64,000 nt of DNA from an uncultured Clostridium sp. (GTDB lineage: Bacteria; Bacillota; Clostridia; Clostridiales; Clostridiaceae), in NCBI GenBank assembly GCA_900540255.1, contig UQFE01000004.1, positions 1 through 64,000 of the forward strand, in the 5' to 3' direction. The notes under the pieces were generated by a model. That model saw nothing but the letters and a program-made list of their open reading frames with translations, searched no databases and was not told where the DNA came from. Position numbers and translations under genes: made by a program. Below are positions 46,830 through 55,977 of this stretch, in pieces. The first letter of the stretch is position 1. Each line of letters begins with the position of its first letter.

Positions 46830-48059
46830 ATGAATAAAAGTTTTTTAATAAAATATGCTTCGTTGGCAGTAAATATTGGAGTTAATATTCAAAAGGATAA
46901 TATACTTGTTATTTCTTCACCAATTGAAACTGCTGAATTTGCAAGATTAATAACAGAAGAAGCTTATAAATCTGGTGCAAAAGATGTTATTGTACATTAT
47001 GGAGACCAAAAATTAACTAAAATAAAATTAGAAAACAGCTCCTTAGAAACTATATCTAACATTCCAGAATGGCAAGCTGAAAGTTATAATTATTATGCTA
47101 GACAAGAAGCTTGCTTCATTTCAATTTCTGCAAGTGATCCTGATGGTTTAAAAGGTGTTCCTGTTGAAAAAATAGGTGCATCACAAAAAGCTAGAACTTC
47201 AGCTTTAAAAGAATATTTTGATAATTCAATGTCTAATAAATGTCGTTGGTGTGTATTATCTGTACCAACTTTATCTTGGGCTAAAAAGGTCTTTCCTAAG
47301 GTAAGTGATGATGAAGCAATGGAATCTTTATGGGATGTTATATTTAAAACAGTAAGAGTTGATACTGAAAATCCAGTAAATGCTTGGAAGAAACATAATG
47401 CTTATTTAGAAGAAAAAATTAAATTTATGAATAACAATAACTTTAAAAGCGTTCATTTAAAATCTGCTAATGGAACTGATTTAAATATTGAACTTCCAGA
47501 AGGTCATATTTGGGCTGGAGGTTCTGAAGGAGATGTTAATGGAATACCATTTAATGCAAATATACCTACTGAAGAAGTATTTACTCTTCCAAAAAAAACA
47601 GGTGTTAATGGTATAGTTTATTCTTCTAAACCTTTAAGCTATGGTGGAAATTTAATAGATAACTTCTCAATTACTTTTAAGGATGGTAAGGCTATAGACT
47701 TTACAGCTGAAACTGGATATGATGTACTAAAGCAAATGCTTGAAAGTGATGAAGGTGCTAAATATCTAGGAGAAGTAGCTTTTGTTCCATATAACTCACC
47801 TATTTCTAACTCAAAATTAATATTCTTTAATACATTATTTGATGAAAATGCTGCGTGTCACTTAGCATTTGGTAGAGCTTATGAATCATGTGTAAAAGAT
47901 GCTGATAAATATTCTGAAGAAGAATTAGAAAAAATAGGTGTTAATAATTCAGTTATTCATGTTGACTTTATGATTGGAACTAGTGATCTTGAAATAACTG
48001 GAATTAATAAAAATGGTGAAACTATTCAAATATTCTCTAATGGGAATTGGGCATTTTAA
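46830..48059 (+). CDS. Aminopeptidase, M29 family (AmpS/PepS type)
   Basis: A 409-aa leucyl-type metallo-aminopeptidase of family M29. Recognised from the N-terminal YASLAVNIGVNIQKDNILVI, the SISASDPDGLKGV segment, the metal-ligand region with LPEGHIWAGGSEGDVNG and the C-terminal HVDFMIGTSDLEITG. About 410 aa is the family length. It removes N-terminal residues from peptides inside the cell. RBS TAGGAGG. Confidence 0.92.
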   Translation: MNKSFLIKYASLAVNIGVNIQKDNILVISSPIETAEFARLITEEAYKSGAKDVIVHYGDQKLTKIKLENSSLETISNIPEWQAESYNYYARQEACFISISASDPDGLKGVPVEKIGASQKARTSALKEYFDNSMSNKCRWCVLSVPTLSWAKKVFPKVSDDEAMESLWDVIFKTVRVDTENPVNAWKKHNAYLEEKIKFMNNNNFKSVHLKSANGTDLNIELPEGHIWAGGSEGDVNGIPFNANIPTEEVFTLPKKTGVNGIVYSSKPLSYGGNLIDNFSITFKDGKAIDFTAETGYDVLKQMLESDEGAKYLGEVAFVPYNSPISNSKLIFFNTLFDENAACHLAFGRAYESCVKDADKYSEEELEKIGVNNSVIHVDFMIGTSDLEITGINKNGETIQIFSNGNWAF

Positions 48060-48149
48060 AAATAACTTAATATATATATTTTTTATAGTAAGTCTATAAT
48101 TTTCATTTAATTCATAATTTTTATTAAGTTTATAATTTAATATATTAAC

Positions 48150-48182
48150 AAAGGGAGTGCTTATTGCTAAACACTCCCTTTT
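48150..48182 (+). terminator. Terminator after the M29 aminopeptidase gene
   Basis: AAAGGGAGTG (48150-48159) pairs with CACTCCCTTT (48172-48181), followed by TTACT. About 90 bases after the stop codon. It also lies downstream of the small minus-strand gene that ends at 48233. Confidence 0.75.
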
Positions 48183-48232
48183 ACTATTCATTATGTATTT
48201 TAAATTATGGTTACTAAAATGTAATTTATATT

Positions 48233-48409
48233 TCATTGTCCTATTTTTTGAGCACTATTGGATCTTGGTTGATCTTTACCTAATTTTCTTGATTCATTAG
48301 AATATCCAACCTCATTAGCCGTCTCTATTTTCATTTTATGCAATTCTGACTTTGTCTTTTCTCCAGCTTTTTTATTATCTTTAGAGTTTTTATTATTTTT
48401 ATGAGACAT
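48233..48409 (-). CDS. Small spore-protein-like gene (58 aa)
   Basis: A short frame of 58 aa with an excellent ribosome binding site (AAAGGGAGG, seven bases before ATG). It encodes a Lys- and Asn-rich N-terminus followed by SELHKMKIETANEVGYSNES, which resembles the first helix of alpha/beta-type small acid-soluble spore proteins (ELxKxKxEIANELG). The usual second half with GGxMV(R/K)(K/R)M is absent; it ends SAQKIGQ. Highly charged, without a membrane segment. Likely forespore-expressed; the family call is tentative. Confidence 0.6.
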   Translation of the reverse strand: MSHKNNKNSKDNKKAGEKTKSELHKMKIETANEVGYSNESRKLGKDQPRSNSAQKIGQ

Positions 48410-48487
48410 TTTTCAAACCTCCCTTTCACTTTTACACTTATTTTATGCTTTACATAATAAATTATGCCTTTGAATACCATCCAATAT

Positions 48488-48544
48488 ATAGGTGCATATC
48501 TAATATTAACAAAATATCGAAATTACTTCTAGACATACACCTAT
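48488..48544. terminator. Hairpin downstream of icd
   Basis: A 15-bp stem with G-U pairs (48488-48502 with 48530-48544), 11 bases below the icd stop. The six-T run is on the plus-strand side (48544-48549), not on the icd side, so its orientation favours a plus-strand transcript for which I see no gene. It may simply serve icd. Confidence 0.5.
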
Positions 48545-48554
48545 TTTTTGTAAT

Positions 48555-49754
48555 TTATTGTAACCTATTTCGTATTTCTTTAATAAATTCAAGTGTATTA
48601 ACAGTTTTAACTTCTTTTAAATTAGTAAGCATTGCTAAATCTTTAGTCATTACTCCATCTTCAATTGTTTGTAGTGAAGCCTTCTCTAACTTATCTGCAA
48701 AAGTAACTAATTCACTGTTTCCATCTAATTCTCCTCTTTTTCTTAATGCACCTGTCCATGCAAAAATAGTTGCCATAGAATTAGTTGAAGTTTCCTCACC
48801 TTTTAAGTATTTATAATAATGTCTTTGAACAGTTCCATGAGCAGCTTCATATTCATAATATCCCTCTGGAGAAACTAAAACTGATGTCATCATTGCAAGT
48901 GATCCAAAAGCAGTTGCTACCATATCACTCATAACATCTCCATCATAATTTTTACAAGCCCAAATAAATCCGCCACTAGATTTTATAACCCTTGCAACGG
49001 CATCATCTATTAATGTATAAAAATATTCTATATTTTCTTTTTCAAATTTATTTTTATATTCTTCTTCAAAAATTTCATTAAAAATATCCTTAAATGTATG
49101 ATCATATTTTTTTGAAATAGTATCCTTTGCAGAAAACCATAAATCTTGTTTTGTATCTAATGCAAAATTAAAGCAACTTCTAGCAAAACTTGAAATAGAC
49201 TTATTAGTATTATACATTCCCATTATTACTCCATGCCCTTCAAAATTATGAATTGTTTCTCTAATTTCTTTACCATCTTGTCCAGTAAAAACTAATTCAG
49301 CTTTTCCCTTGCCCTCAATTTTCATTTCAACATTTTTATAAATATCTCCATAAGCATGTCTAGCTATTGTTATTGGTTTTTTCCAATTATTCACACCTCT
49401 TTTAATTGAATTTACTATAATAGGTGCTCTAAATACTGTTCCATCTAAAATAGATCTAATTGTTCCATTAGGACTTTTCCACATTTCCTTTAAATTATAT
49501 TCTTTTATTCTTGCTGCATTTGGAGTTATTGTTGCACATTTAACCCCTACCCCATATTTTTTTATTGCTTTAGCAGCTTCAATAGTTACTTTATCATTAG
49601 TTTTATCTCTATTTTCTATCCCTAAATCATAATACTTTGTTTTTAAATCAATAAATGGATTTAATAATTCCTCCTTAATCATATTCCAAATAATTCTTGT
49701 CATTTCATCTCCATCCATTTCAACTAATGGATTTATCATCTTTATTTTCTCCAT
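48555..49754 (-). CDS. NADP-dependent isocitrate dehydrogenase (eukaryotic-type)
   Basis: A 399-aa homodimeric type II enzyme, like mammalian IDH1/2. It begins [17 protein letters not shown], with [20 protein letters not shown] for isocitrate binding, [25 protein letters not shown] for the metal aspartates, and [14 protein letters not shown], the arginine and histidine of which indicate NADP. It gives 2-oxoglutarate, the glutamate precursor. GGGGG ribosome binding site. No citrate synthase or aconitase gene is in the window. Confidence 0.92.
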   Translation of the reverse strand: MEKIKMINPLVEMDGDEMTRIIWNMIKEELLNPFIDLKTKYYDLGIENRDKTNDKVTIEAAKAIKKYGVGVKCATITPNAARIKEYNLKEMWKSPNGTIRSILDGTVFRAPIIVNSIKRGVNNWKKPITIARHAYGDIYKNVEMKIEGKGKAELVFTGQDGKEIRETIHNFEGHGVIMGMYNTNKSISSFARSCFNFALDTKQDLWFSAKDTISKKYDHTFKDIFNEIFEEEYKNKFEKENIEYFYTLIDDAVARVIKSSGGFIWACKNYDGDVMSDMVATAFGSLAMMTSVLVSPEGYYEYEAAHGTVQRHYYKYLKGEETSTNSMATIFAWTGALRKRGELDGNSELVTFADKLEKASLQTIEDGVMTKDLAMLTNLKEVKTVNTLEFIKEIRNRLQ

Positions 49755-49797
49755 ACTTTAGCCCCCATCTTATTCACACTTTATATTTAACACTAAT

Positions 49798-49825
49798 ATT
49801 ATACCATATTTTACCACTTTTACAA
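49798..49825 (-). promoter_or_regulatory. Promoter of the isocitrate dehydrogenase gene
   Basis: Minus strand: -35 TTGTAA (49825-49820), 16-base spacer, -10 TATAAT (49803-49798), about 45 bases before the start. The rest of 49826-49995 is AT-rich without features. Confidence 0.65.
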
Positions 49826-49995
49826 CTAAGAGATGATATATTCATTTATAATTCCTGCACTTTTAATTACTTTATTACTATTTAATTAAAATTTTCTATT
49901 TTTTTTGAATTTTAAATATTTATTCTTGCATTTTTAAAATTTTAATATAAATTTTAGGTTTTAATATATATTTAATGCTAAGTAAAGTTTATTAT

Positions 49996-50084
49996 AAAAA
50001 CCACTTATAAAATAAAATGCACCCTATAAGATATAAACTATAAAAGCTTATCCCATAGAGTACCTTTATTAAATAAAGTGGCTT
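49996..50084 (-). terminator. Long hairpin after the small membrane protein gene
   Basis: Outer arms pair over nine bases (AAGCCACTT at 50084-50076, AAGTGGTTT at 50006-49998), with an imperfect inner stem, followed by TTTTTATAAT. Begins at the stop codon of the gene above. Confidence 0.6.
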
Positions 50085-50358
50085 ATTTATCTACTTCTTT
50101 ATAATCAACATCAATTACTTGACCATTAGTACTATCATCTATACTACCTTCTTCAAAACCATTTGAATTTTTATCATAATAATTATAAGATTCTCCATGA
50201 TTTTTTCTACGATTAACAGCACTTTTCCACTTAAATACTATGTATGATAATATTCCAATTGCAATTACAAAAGGTAACATAAATATAAAAAATTTTATTA
50301 TAGCTATGAATATAACTATACCTAATATTGTCCATAATATTGACTTAAAATTATTCAT
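50083..50358 (-). CDS. Small membrane protein of unknown function
   Basis: A 91-aa protein with one or two hydrophobic helices (about residues 7-43) and an acidic, Asn-rich soluble tail ending DVDYKEVDK. I do not recognise a family. It stands alone between two well-spaced genes with its own hairpin. The 50359-50544 gap above holds nothing recognisable. Confidence 0.55.
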   Translation of the reverse strand: MNNFKSILWTILGIVIFIAIIKFFIFMLPFVIAIGILSYIVFKWKSAVNRRKNHGESYNYYDKNSNGFEEGSIDDSTNGQVIDVDYKEVDK

Positions 50359-50544
50359 CTAACTCAGCCTCATTTACACACTAATTTATAATCTCTTTTT
50401 TCATTATACTATTAAAATTAAAATTTTGCAATATAAGTTATTAAATATTTTCTTAAAAGGTTATTAATACTTTATATATCATTTTAAAATATGTTTTAAT
50501 AATAGTTAGAAGATGAAATTAATATTTTTATAAACTATTTTAAA

Positions 50545-51999
50545 TTAAGCTGCTTTCTTTTTATTTGTTCTGTTAATATTATTAGTTTTCTTTGCTATAA
50601 TTGGTAATATAAATCCTAATCCTATTAATATAAATGGTGTTACTACATTTAAGCTTACTTGGAACCACCATTGTCCACTAAATGCTTCTATATTATTTGG
50701 GAACATACCCATTATACATGCAAATGCAGTAAATAAAAAACACCATATACCAATTATCATAGCAAATTTATCATTTTTAACAAACTTATATTCTGATTTA
50801 TATTTATCAGCAGCTTTCTTAAGTCCTATAAATGCTAAGAATACCCAAAGATATCTCATTGGCATAACTACAGAATTTAATTGAAGAAGCCAATCAAATA
50901 ATGAATTCATATCTCCAATACCTAATGCTGGTACTATTATTAATATTCCAACTAAAACAGCCGTCATAATATATCCATTTATAGGTGCACCATATTTATT
51001 TGTTTTTGTTAATGCCTTTGGAATAAAGTTTTTATCTCCATCAGCTAATAAAACTTTTAATGGGGCATCTATAGAAAATACTAATGCTGAAATTTGAGCT
51101 AATAAATTAGCTAATGCATATATAACAATAAATAATTTGTCTACTCCATAATATTCACCTAGTATTTGAAACGCATAATATTGACCATTCATTTTTAAAT
51201 CTGATGGAATATTATTTGCATCAAACATCATAGACATTGCTATTGAGCCAAGTAATGCTGAAATAGCTACCATAGTAGCTAAAGCTATCATCCCCTTTGG
51301 AAAATCTTTGCTTGGTTTTTTCATATTATTAACATACGGAGAAATTTTTTCTGATCCTCCAACTGCAAATATTAACATTGATAATGTTGTAAAATATGAA
51401 AAATTAAAATTAGGAACTAATTTTTTAATACTAAAGTCAACTGTAGCAGGTTGTATACCTCTTATGGCAGGTGCTGCAAGCATTAATACAACATATAATA
51501 ATGACATAACAAATACAGATGTTCCTGCAATTGTTCCTATTACTTTTAAAGAAGTAATACCTCTTGATGCTATCCATAAAAATAATAAAAATACAGCTAA
51601 AGTTAATAACTGAGCTGTCATTGGATTCATATCTTTTATAAAGTTACCATCTTGCTTTACTGTCCATCCTAATGCTATTAAAGCTGCTTGTGGCTTTTGA
51701 GCTAAATATGGTATATGAACGACCCAATAAGTCCATCCAGCAAAATAAGCTAATGTTGTTCCAAATGTTCCTCTTATCCAAGAACTTACTCCACCTTTAC
51801 TATCTTTAAAAACTGATCCTAATTCTCCAACCATTAATGCATAAGGTACAAAATATAACCCTATTATTAGTATCCATGAAACAATAACAGTCAATCCTTG
51901 ATTTGCAAAGTTATTTACAATATTTCCAAATCCCCATACCGATACAAATGCCATCATAGCTAAATTATACCAAAGTAAATTTTTCTTTTGCTTCTCCAT
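50545..51999 (-). CDS. APC-family amino acid permease (YjeM/GadC-like)
   Basis: A 484-aa transporter with about twelve helices. The N-terminus VSVWGFGNIVNNFANQGLTVI and FVPYALMVGELGSVFKDSKGGVSSWIRGTFG are typical of the APC group that contains YjeM and glutamate/GABA antiporters. The substrate cannot be fixed; no decarboxylase gene is adjacent, which argues against a GadC-type acid-resistance pair here. RBS AAGGAGG. Confidence 0.82.
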   Translation of the reverse strand: MEKQKKNLLWYNLAMMAFVSVWGFGNIVNNFANQGLTVIVSWILIIGLYFVPYALMVGELGSVFKDSKGGVSSWIRGTFGTTLAYFAGWTYWVVHIPYLAQKPQAALIALGWTVKQDGNFIKDMNPMTAQLLTLAVFLLFLWIASRGITSLKVIGTIAGTSVFVMSLLYVVLMLAAPAIRGIQPATVDFSIKKLVPNFNFSYFTTLSMLIFAVGGSEKISPYVNNMKKPSKDFPKGMIALATMVAISALLGSIAMSMMFDANNIPSDLKMNGQYYAFQILGEYYGVDKLFIVIYALANLLAQISALVFSIDAPLKVLLADGDKNFIPKALTKTNKYGAPINGYIMTAVLVGILIIVPALGIGDMNSLFDWLLQLNSVVMPMRYLWVFLAFIGLKKAADKYKSEYKFVKNDKFAMIIGIWCFLFTAFACIMGMFPNNIEAFSGQWWFQVSLNVVTPFILIGLGFILPIIAKKTNNINRTNKKKAA

Positions 52000-52034
52000 T
52001 TCCTTTCCTCCTTAATATGTTCATTACATTTACT

Positions 52035-52063
52035 ATAATACTTACTAATAAAAAATTTGTCTA
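52035..52063 (-). promoter_or_regulatory. Promoter of the APC permease gene
   Basis: Minus strand: -35 TAGACA (52063-52058), 17-base spacer, -10 TATTAT (52040-52035), 36 bases before the start and just below the end of the pyruvate-kinase-like gene. Confidence 0.6.
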
Positions 52064-52077
52064 TTACTTATATGGTG

Positions 52078-53097
52078 TTATTTCTTGTATAAATTAATTA
52101 ACATTTTTAACATTTCTACACTTTTAACAGGATAGTTACCTATTGATGTTTCACTTGCTAGTAAAAACCCTGTAACACCTAAATTAACAAATGTATAAAT
52201 ACTTTCTAATTCATTTATATTAGGAATAATTCCTTTCCTCATGTTGTCTAAAATATGAGTTGCAATAATAACCTCCTTTTCTTTTTCATATTTTTTTACT
52301 TTTAATAATAAATCAAATTCTTTATCTACAGAATTTATTAAGCCACATTCAGGTATTAAATCTCCTCTTGCAATTATTATTCCATCACTATACCTTATTA
52401 TTTCTTTAAAATTATCTACTCCTAAATTAGTTTCTATTTTTGATAATAATTTTATACTTTTTAAATCTCCATTAATTTCACATATATATTTTCTTATATG
52501 ATCAATATCTCTTTTATTTTCTACAAATGATTGACTTATAATTTTTATATTATTTTCTATAGCCCACTTTAAACTTTTTTTATCTTTTTTAGTAAGTTCT
52601 TTATTTTCAAAATATATTCCTGGTATATTACATCCCTTACCACCTCTTATAATACCATCATTTATAACCCTAACCTTCAAAAACCCATTATTTTGATCAA
52701 TAACTTTAAAATTCATTGTTCCATCTTTCATTGATATTTTTTCAATATTATTGTTTGATATAATTTCAGAACTTATATTTAATGGTATTAATTTCATCTT
52801 TTTATTATTTTCATCAAAAATTAAATAACCATCATATCCGCAAAAATATACTATTTCATTTTCATATATTTTAAATACATTTTTCAAACTTTCATCTACT
52901 CTTACTTTCTTTCCTTGCAAATCTGCCATTATATCCATATCTTTATCTATACTTCTAATTATAGATATCATATTATTAAATTGATTTTCATAAAAATGTG
53001 AAAAATTTAATCTAAAAATATCAACTCCTACATCAATTAATTGTTTTATAACTTCTTTATTAGTTGTCTTTGGCCCTAATGTTGCAATTATCTTCAT
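52078..53097 (-). CDS. Short pyruvate-kinase-like protein lacking the C-terminal domain
   Basis: 339 aa against about 470-590 for pyruvate kinase. The barrel and B domain are present: KIIATLGPKTTNKEVIKQLI, DIFRLNFSH, DLQGKKVRV, the active-site LLSKIETNLGVDNF, IIIARGDL and the IATHILDNM loop. The allosteric C-terminal domain after residue about 335 is absent, and the end is a natural stop, not a window edge. Not next to pfkA. It may be an active minimal kinase, a paralogue with another substrate, or inactive. Confidence 0.75.
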   Translation of the reverse strand: MKIIATLGPKTTNKEVIKQLIDVGVDIFRLNFSHFYENQFNNMISIIRSIDKDMDIMADLQGKKVRVDESLKNVFKIYENEIVYFCGYDGYLIFDENNKKMKLIPLNISSEIISNNNIEKISMKDGTMNFKVIDQNNGFLKVRVINDGIIRGGKGCNIPGIYFENKELTKKDKKSLKWAIENNIKIISQSFVENKRDIDHIRKYICEINGDLKSIKLLSKIETNLGVDNFKEIIRYSDGIIIARGDLIPECGLINSVDKEFDLLLKVKKYEKEKEVIIATHILDNMRKGIIPNINELESIYTFVNLGVTGFLLASETSIGNYPVKSVEMLKMLINLYKK

Positions 53098-53293
53098 AAA
53101 TTATCATACCTAAATTATTGCTTATAAATTATATTATTACTAAAACTTATACATTATTCCCTTTTTACTTACCCCTCATAAACTTTAATTATCTATTTCA
53201 ATCCTATCATTTCATATTTTCAATTTACATATACTGTTCTAAAAATATTGTTTTTAGAATAATTATTTATATAGTTATTTTTAGGAGGATAAA

Positions 53294-53788
53294 ATGAAAA
53301 ACATTAAATTTCTAATTGTATTATTTTTTGTAACATTATTATCTGGTTGTGTTTTTAATGAACCTAAGTACATAAATTTAAAAAGTAAACCCAACCTATA
53401 TTATTATTCAAATGAAGTTTATGAAAAACTAAAATCAAATCAAGATTATTCACTTAAGGTTTTTGATGTAAACTATTATGAATATCATGATGTTTCTAAA
53501 GAAGACTTAGATATTTTGCCTTCATTTTTAAAATCTTTAAATTCTAATAACTATGTAATTTCTTTAAATTTAGATGATTTAAAAGTAAAATATAAATTAA
53601 TAATTGAATTTAGTGATAAAAGTAATGATAAATATGTAATAAATATTTTTGATAAAAATACTGTTACATTGTTTCCTTGGGATGGCAACCTTCAAGAAGA
53701 TATGATTAATATGGATAACATCCCTGCTCGTGATAACTTATATTCTTTTTGTATATATATAATTAATAAAGATAATTCTTCTAATTAA
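53294..53788 (+). CDS. Putative lipoprotein of unknown function
   Basis: 164 aa with a lipoprotein signal peptide (FLIVLFFVTLLSGC, lipobox LSGC, cysteine about residue 19). The rest is a small, Asn- and Tyr-rich mixed alpha/beta domain without recognisable motifs. RBS TAGGAGG. Monocistronic between a divergent pyruvate-kinase-like gene and the convergent folate operon. Confidence 0.65.
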   Translation: MKNIKFLIVLFFVTLLSGCVFNEPKYINLKSKPNLYYYSNEVYEKLKSNQDYSLKVFDVNYYEYHDVSKEDLDILPSFLKSLNSNNYVISLNLDDLKVKYKLIIEFSDKSNDKYVINIFDKNTVTLFPWDGNLQEDMINMDNIPARDNLYSFCIYIINKDNSSN

Positions 53789-53792
53789 ACAT

Positions 53793-53847
53793 AAAAAACT
53801 GCTGAAAACACATTTTTAAATGTATTTCCAACAGTTTTCTTTTTTTA
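53793..53847. terminator. Bidirectional terminator before the folate operon end
   Basis: AAAACTG (53795-53801) pairs with CAGTTTT (53832-53838), with an inner ACATTT/AAATGT stem. A T-run follows on each strand. Serves the lipoprotein gene and the end of the folate operon. Confidence 0.8.
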
Positions 53848-54651
53848 ACAATCAACAAGTTCAAATATTCTTTTATTTTTTAAAGGATGCAATGCATATT
53901 GTGCAATTTCATTTAGTGGTTTTAATACAAAATCTCTTAAATGCATTAATGGATGTGGAATAATAACAAATTCATCATTACTTATAATATCATCAAATAA
54001 TATTATATCCAAATCAATCACTCTTGGTCCCCACTTAATTTCTCTAACCCTTCCAAGTTCGCTTTCTATTCTTAATAACTCACTCATAAGTTCTTTTGGA
54101 GTTAAATAAGTTTCAAGTTTTAATGCTCCATTTAAAAACTCATCTTGATTTTCATTTCCCCAAGGTTCAGTTTTTATAAAAGAAGAAATTTTAGAAACTT
54201 TAATTCCTTCAGTTTCATTAATTTTTTTAATTGCATTATTTAAGTTTTCTTCCTTATTTCCAATATTACTTCCTATTGCTATATATGCAACATGCCTTTT
54301 CTTATTAATTTCAACTGCAGCATAATCTAAATGTCTTCCTATAGGTGCCCATGGTTTCTTTAATAGAACCTTAACTCCATTAACCATTGAATAATTATCT
54401 AAAATAAAGTTAGCTACCTTATTTACAACACTTTCAATTAAATCTAAACTTTCTTCTTGGAAAACTTCAATTACCTTATGGCATAACTCGCCATAATGAA
54501 CTGATTTAGTTAAATCACAAGTTTTTGCTGTTTCCTTTATATCTAAAGATAATTCTAAAGATAAAATAAATTTTTGTCCTAGATTTTTTTCTTCTTTGAA
54601 AACTCCATGATTTGCAAAAATTTCAATATCCTTTAAATATATTTTATCCAT
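53845..54651 (-). CDS. folK: Bifunctional dihydroneopterin aldolase / HPPK (FolB-FolK)
   Basis: A 268-aa fusion. Residues about 1-117 are FolB (MDKIYLKDIEIFANHGVFKEEKN, with the VHYGEL segment). Residues about 118-268 are FolK (HVAYIAIGSNIGNKEENL, WGPRVIDLDIILFD with the metal aspartates, PHPLMHLRDFVLKPL). It splits dihydroneopterin and pyrophosphorylates the 6-hydroxymethyl product for FolP. Last gene of the operon. Confidence 0.94.
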   Translation of the reverse strand: MDKIYLKDIEIFANHGVFKEEKNLGQKFILSLELSLDIKETAKTCDLTKSVHYGELCHKVIEVFQEESLDLIESVVNKVANFILDNYSMVNGVKVLLKKPWAPIGRHLDYAAVEINKKRHVAYIAIGSNIGNKEENLNNAIKKINETEGIKVSKISSFIKTEPWGNENQDEFLNGALKLETYLTPKELMSELLRIESELGRVREIKWGPRVIDLDIILFDDIISNDEFVIIPHPLMHLRDFVLKPLNEIAQYALHPLKNKRIFELVDC

Positions 54652-54659
54652 ATTACTCC

Positions 54660-55469
54660 CTACTTTGCTTTAATTATTGTATCTGTCATTACAGCTGCTC
54701 TTTTATTTTCTAATACATCATGAACTCTTATAAAATTCATACCTTTCATTATACCAATAACTGTAGTAGCTACAGTTCCTTCAACTCTTTCGTTTACTGG
54801 TAAATTTAAAGTTAGTCCTATCATAGATTTTCTAGATGTTCCTAATAATACTGGATATCCCATATCCTTTATTTCATTACAGTTATTCATAACAATTAAG
54901 TTTTCTTCATAAGTTTTAGCAAAACCTATTCCTGGATCTAATATTATATTTTCTTTTTTTACTCCAGCACTTAATGCAATATCAATACTTTCTTGTAAAT
55001 CTGCTTTTACATCTTGCATTAAATTTTCATATGGTTTATTTTCTCTATTATGCATTAATATTATAGGCACTTTATATTTAGCTGCAACATCTGCAATTTT
55101 TTTATCATATTTTGCACCCCAAACATCATTTATTATATCTGCCCCTGCTTTAACTGCTGCTTCTGCTGTCTTACTTTTATAAGTATCAATTGAAATAATA
55201 ACATCTAATTCACTTTTTATTGCTTCAATTATAGTAACTACTCTTTTTATCTCCTCTTCTTCTGAAACATATTCTGCACCTGGCCTTGTGGATTCTCCAC
55301 CAATATCAATTATATCAGCTCCATCCTCTATTAATTTCCTTGCTTGTACTAACGCTGTTTCAAATTCATTAAATTTTCCACCATCAGAAAATGAATCTGG
55401 TGTTACATTAAGTATTCCCATAATATATGTTCTATGCCTTAAATTAAACTCTTTATCTCCGATTCTCAA
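54660..55469 (-). CDS. folP: Dihydropteroate synthase
   Basis: A 269-aa TIM-barrel enzyme that joins p-aminobenzoate to the pterin. Signatures: MGILNVTPDSFSDGG, DIIDIGGESTRPGA, the pterin-binding DIINDVWGAKYD, DPGIGFAKTYEEN and GTSRKSMIG. It is the sulfonamide target. Eight bases from folBK. Confidence 0.95.
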   Translation of the reverse strand: MRIGDKEFNLRHRTYIMGILNVTPDSFSDGGKFNEFETALVQARKLIEDGADIIDIGGESTRPGAEYVSEEEEIKRVVTIIEAIKSELDVIISIDTYKSKTAEAAVKAGADIINDVWGAKYDKKIADVAAKYKVPIILMHNRENKPYENLMQDVKADLQESIDIALSAGVKKENIILDPGIGFAKTYEENLIVMNNCNEIKDMGYPVLLGTSRKSMIGLTLNLPVNERVEGTVATTVIGIMKGMNFIRVHDVLENKRAAVMTDTIIKAK

Positions 55470-55482
55470 TTCCCTATCCTCC

Positions 55483-55956
55483 TTAATATTTTATCGTAAA
55501 GTTTTTCTTTTCTTTACTCCAATAACATTCCTTTTCCGCTTCACAATTAAAACATTGTCTTGACAATTTATCTGCTTTATAAATAATTTCTTCTAGCTTA
55601 TTATCACTTTCACTTCTATGATTTTCTATACCATTAAGTATAATTTCAATTTCTTCTTCATTAAAAGTTGTTTCTTTTAATATTTCCTTACTCATTTCTA
55701 CACTTGCTAAATCATGATTTATACCCTCTTCATATTGTTTTACTCTTCCTATATCATGCAGTAATCCAATTGCATAAATTACTTCTTTAGAAACATTTAT
55801 ATTTTCCTCTAAAACCAATATGTATGCTATTCTAGCAACATCTATAAAGTGTTCTATTGTATGATTACAAAATTTTCTGTCCTCTTCATATTTTTTTAAA
55901 TTTTCTAAGGATTCCTTATATAAATTATTATTAATTATCTTATTTATATTTTCCAT
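55483..55956 (-). CDS. HD-domain phosphohydrolase in the folate operon
   Basis: A 157-aa HD-superfamily protein. The metal motif is H...HD...D: NHTIEHFIDVARIAYI, then LLHDIGRVKQYE and NHDLASVEMSK, and a late KADKLSRQ. The C-terminus adds a cysteine cluster CFNCEAEKECYW (C-x2-C-x5-C). The neighbours folE and folP are on either side, 21 and 13 bases away. Operon position suggests a pterin-phosphate hydrolase for the step between FolE and FolB, but no activity can be read from sequence. A nucleotidase or unrelated role is possible. Confidence 0.75.
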   Translation of the reverse strand: MENINKIINNNLYKESLENLKKYEEDRKFCNHTIEHFIDVARIAYILVLEENINVSKEVIYAIGLLHDIGRVKQYEEGINHDLASVEMSKEILKETTFNEEEIEIILNGIENHRSESDNKLEEIIYKADKLSRQCFNCEAEKECYWSKEKKNFTIKY

Positions 55957-55977
55957 AATAATATTCCTTAAAATTCT

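Noticed and set aside
48445-48816. Plus-strand frame of 123 codons
   Set aside because: Mostly antisense to the well-supported isocitrate dehydrogenase gene, and interrupted by a terminator-like hairpin.
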